Source of the DNA: Roseobacter sp. SK209-2-6
GTDB lineage: Bacteria > Pseudomonadota > Alphaproteobacteria > Rhodobacterales > Rhodobacteraceae
Assembly (NCBI RefSeq): GCF_000169455.1
Contig: NZ_AAYC01000017.1
Location: forward strand, 1-64,000
Direction of reading: 5' to 3'
DNA: 64,000 bases
In this document: in pieces, positions 62,785-64,000 of the stretch
Layout of the letters: each line of letters opens with the position of its first letter
Numbering within the stretch: position 1 is the first letter of the stretch
The notes under the pieces: generated by a model
The model's input: only the letters and a program-made list of their open reading frames with translations
What the model was told of the DNA's origin: nothing
Databases searched by the model: none
Position numbers and translations under genes: made by a program

Positions 62785-64000
62785 GCCATCGCCCCCCTCT
62801 ATCCAGGATCCAAAACGCGCCCATAGAGAGCAACAGCAGCAAAACGGCGGCACCCGAAGCCGCTTGCATTTGATAGGCGCCCATCAGGCGGTAGATCTGC
62901 AAGGGCAGAGTCGCCACTTCGGGATCGGCAAAGAGGGTGATGACCCCCAGATCTCCCATCGAAAGCGCTGCCCCAAGGCCCGCCGCAAAACCGATTTGCG
63001 CCCGCAGTCTGGGCAGGAAGACCTGCCGCCAAAAAGGCCATCCGATCATGTTCAATGACAGCCCCAATCGACCATAGCCAGCGATCACTTCGCTCGCCCG
63101 TGGCACAAGGATGCGCAGAGCAAAGGGCAGGGCCATGATCGCGTTCACGAGCGCAGTCACCGGTAGCGCCAGGGCAAAAGGGTCCGCAATCGGATAGATC
63201 AGGATGAACAACCCAGTCCCAATGACCAATGGAGAAGCCGCAAGTCCCAAGATACCGGCGGTCTCCACACCTCCACGCCGCCCCAGCGCGACCGCCGCCG
63301 ACATAGGCAAAGCCAGACACAATAGAATCACCGTGCTGCAAGCAGCCACAAGGAGTGAAGTCATCGCCGCCCACCAGACCGAAGCCTGCAGCAAAGGCAG
63401 GCCTGGCAAGCCGGAAACCAACAGGGCCGCCAACGGCAACAACAGAAAGCTTGCTGCAGCAAGGAGCCAGAACAGGTCAAACAGCCTTGCCGATGTATTT
63501 TGACCATCCCAGCGTTGCAGCACCCGGTCCAGCCCCGCGCCGGGCCCGTCGTGGCGCGCCGCCTTTAGCGCCAGATACCCGGCAGCCCCGGTTAGCAGCA
63601 ATTGCACTGCAGACAATAGGGCGGCACGGCCTAGATCAAAATCAAAACGAAACGCCTGATAGATGGCCAGCTCGATGGTGGTGGCACGGGGCCCGCCACC
63701 GAGGGTCAGAGCCACCGCAAAACTGGACAGACAAATGGCAAAAACAACGGCAAAGGTGCCAGGCAGGACCTGCCGCAACATCGGGGCTTCCAGCAGACGC
63801 CACATAGAAATCGCACCCGCATTGATCTGCGCAGCCAAACGAAAATGCTCTGCCGGGGTTTCCTGCCAACCCTGTAGAATCAGCCGCGTTGCCAAGGGTA
63901 GGTTGAAGAACACATGGGCCAGAACAACCCCGTGCAAGCCATAGATTTGCAGGGGTTCGAACCCAAGGAAGCCGAGTGCCTGGCTGATCCAGCCCGCCCG
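62771..64000 (-). CDS. thiP: Thiamine ABC transporter permease (partial)
   Basis: The frame is open to the window edge, so 409 residues of a protein of usually over 500 are visible. It has the two-half permease form: GVVLAHVFFNLPLATRLILQ in the first half and a second EAA region near ASEVIAGYGRLGLS. Multiple helices fill the rest. The missing N-terminus and the probable thiB gene lie beyond base 64000. Confidence 0.9.
   Translation of the reverse strand, partial: RAGWISQALGFLGFEPLQIYGLHGVVLAHVFFNLPLATRLILQGWQETPAEHFRLAAQINAGAISMWRLLEAPMLRQVLPGTFAVVFAICLSSFAVALTLGGGPRATTIELAIYQAFRFDFDLGRAALLSAVQLLLTGAAGYLALKAARHDGPGAGLDRVLQRWDGQNTSARLFDLFWLLAAASFLLLPLAALLVSGLPGLPLLQASVWWAAMTSLLVAACSTVILLCLALPMSAAVALGRRGGVETAGILGLAASPLVIGTGLFILIYPIADPFALALPVTALVNAIMALPFALRILVPRASEVIAGYGRLGLSLNMIGWPFWRQVFLPRLRAQIGFAAGLGAALSMGDLGVITLFADPEVATLPLQIYRLMGAYQMQAASGAAVLLLLLSMGAFWILDRGGRWHAED

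Noticed and set aside
1-64000. CRISPR arrays, insertion sequences and prophage
   Set aside because: No regularly spaced repeats, transposase or phage structural genes were seen. The only mobile DNA is the remnant at 51-53 kb.

Overview
The window reads as a chromosomal segment of a marine alphaproteobacterium of the Roseobacter group (Rhodobacterales). This is inferred from the gene families rather than from a database match. Supporting signs are a moderately high G+C content, a c550-type cytochrome, a fused-ATPase dipeptide-type ABC transporter, TRAP transport, a petABC operon behind dapF-mtaB, a Brucella/Mesorhizobium-type lumazine synthase under an FMN riboswitch, and XRE-cupin and GntR/FCD regulators. 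Most of the window is core metabolism. The exceptions are one decayed mobile element, one decayed solute-binding gene and a few accessory catabolic clusters.

Layout. 0-6.7 kb: a truncated solute-binding protein, a queuosine-precursor transporter behind what looks like a preQ1-I riboswitch, arfB, an SDR-cupin pair, a P1-family peptidase, cytochrome c550, idi and an FAD monooxygenase. 6.9-10.3 kb (minus): glpK and the pantothenate pair panC-panB. 10.4-18.3 kb (plus): a tightly packed ABC-importer operon with a cupin, a GNAT, an aldehyde dehydrogenase and a membrane protein. 18.3-24.2 kb: the NAD-salvage genes pncB and pncA flank a hybrid histidine kinase, followed by trhO and a MerR regulator. 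24.2-26.7 kb: a metal P-type ATPase with a MerR-type promoter.

26.8-36.9 kb: a full glycine-cleavage locus on the minus strand (lpd, lipA, an Ala/Gly:Na+ symporter, gcvT, gcvH, gcvP). An AraC/GlxA regulator sits at its far end and a divergent XRE-cupin regulator at its head. 37.0-43.8 kb: a GntR-controlled oxidative catabolic cluster (DUF1330, GntR, AA_synth protein, hydrolase/flavin-reductase fusion, LLM monooxygenase, aldehyde dehydrogenase, FAH-type hydrolase). A TRAP importer (44.3-47.5 kb) follows. I consider this cluster the best candidate for an undescribed pathway. 47.6-50.4 kb: a thioesterase, a YcaQ-type glycosylase and a LacI regulator.

50.9-53.5 kb: tRNA-Arg(CCT) followed by a decayed mobilizable element (broken replication-type protein, MobC/relaxase fusion, no integrase) and tRNA-Lys(TTT). 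53.7-58.7 kb: dapF-mtaB converge on petABC, the cytochrome bc1 complex. 58.9-64 kb: a GST, a PaiB-type FMN-binding regulator, an FMN riboswitch with two tandem type-II lumazine synthases, and the thiamine importer genes thiQ and thiP (cut by the window edge).

All calls come from reading translations and motifs by eye; no alignments or structure predictions were run.
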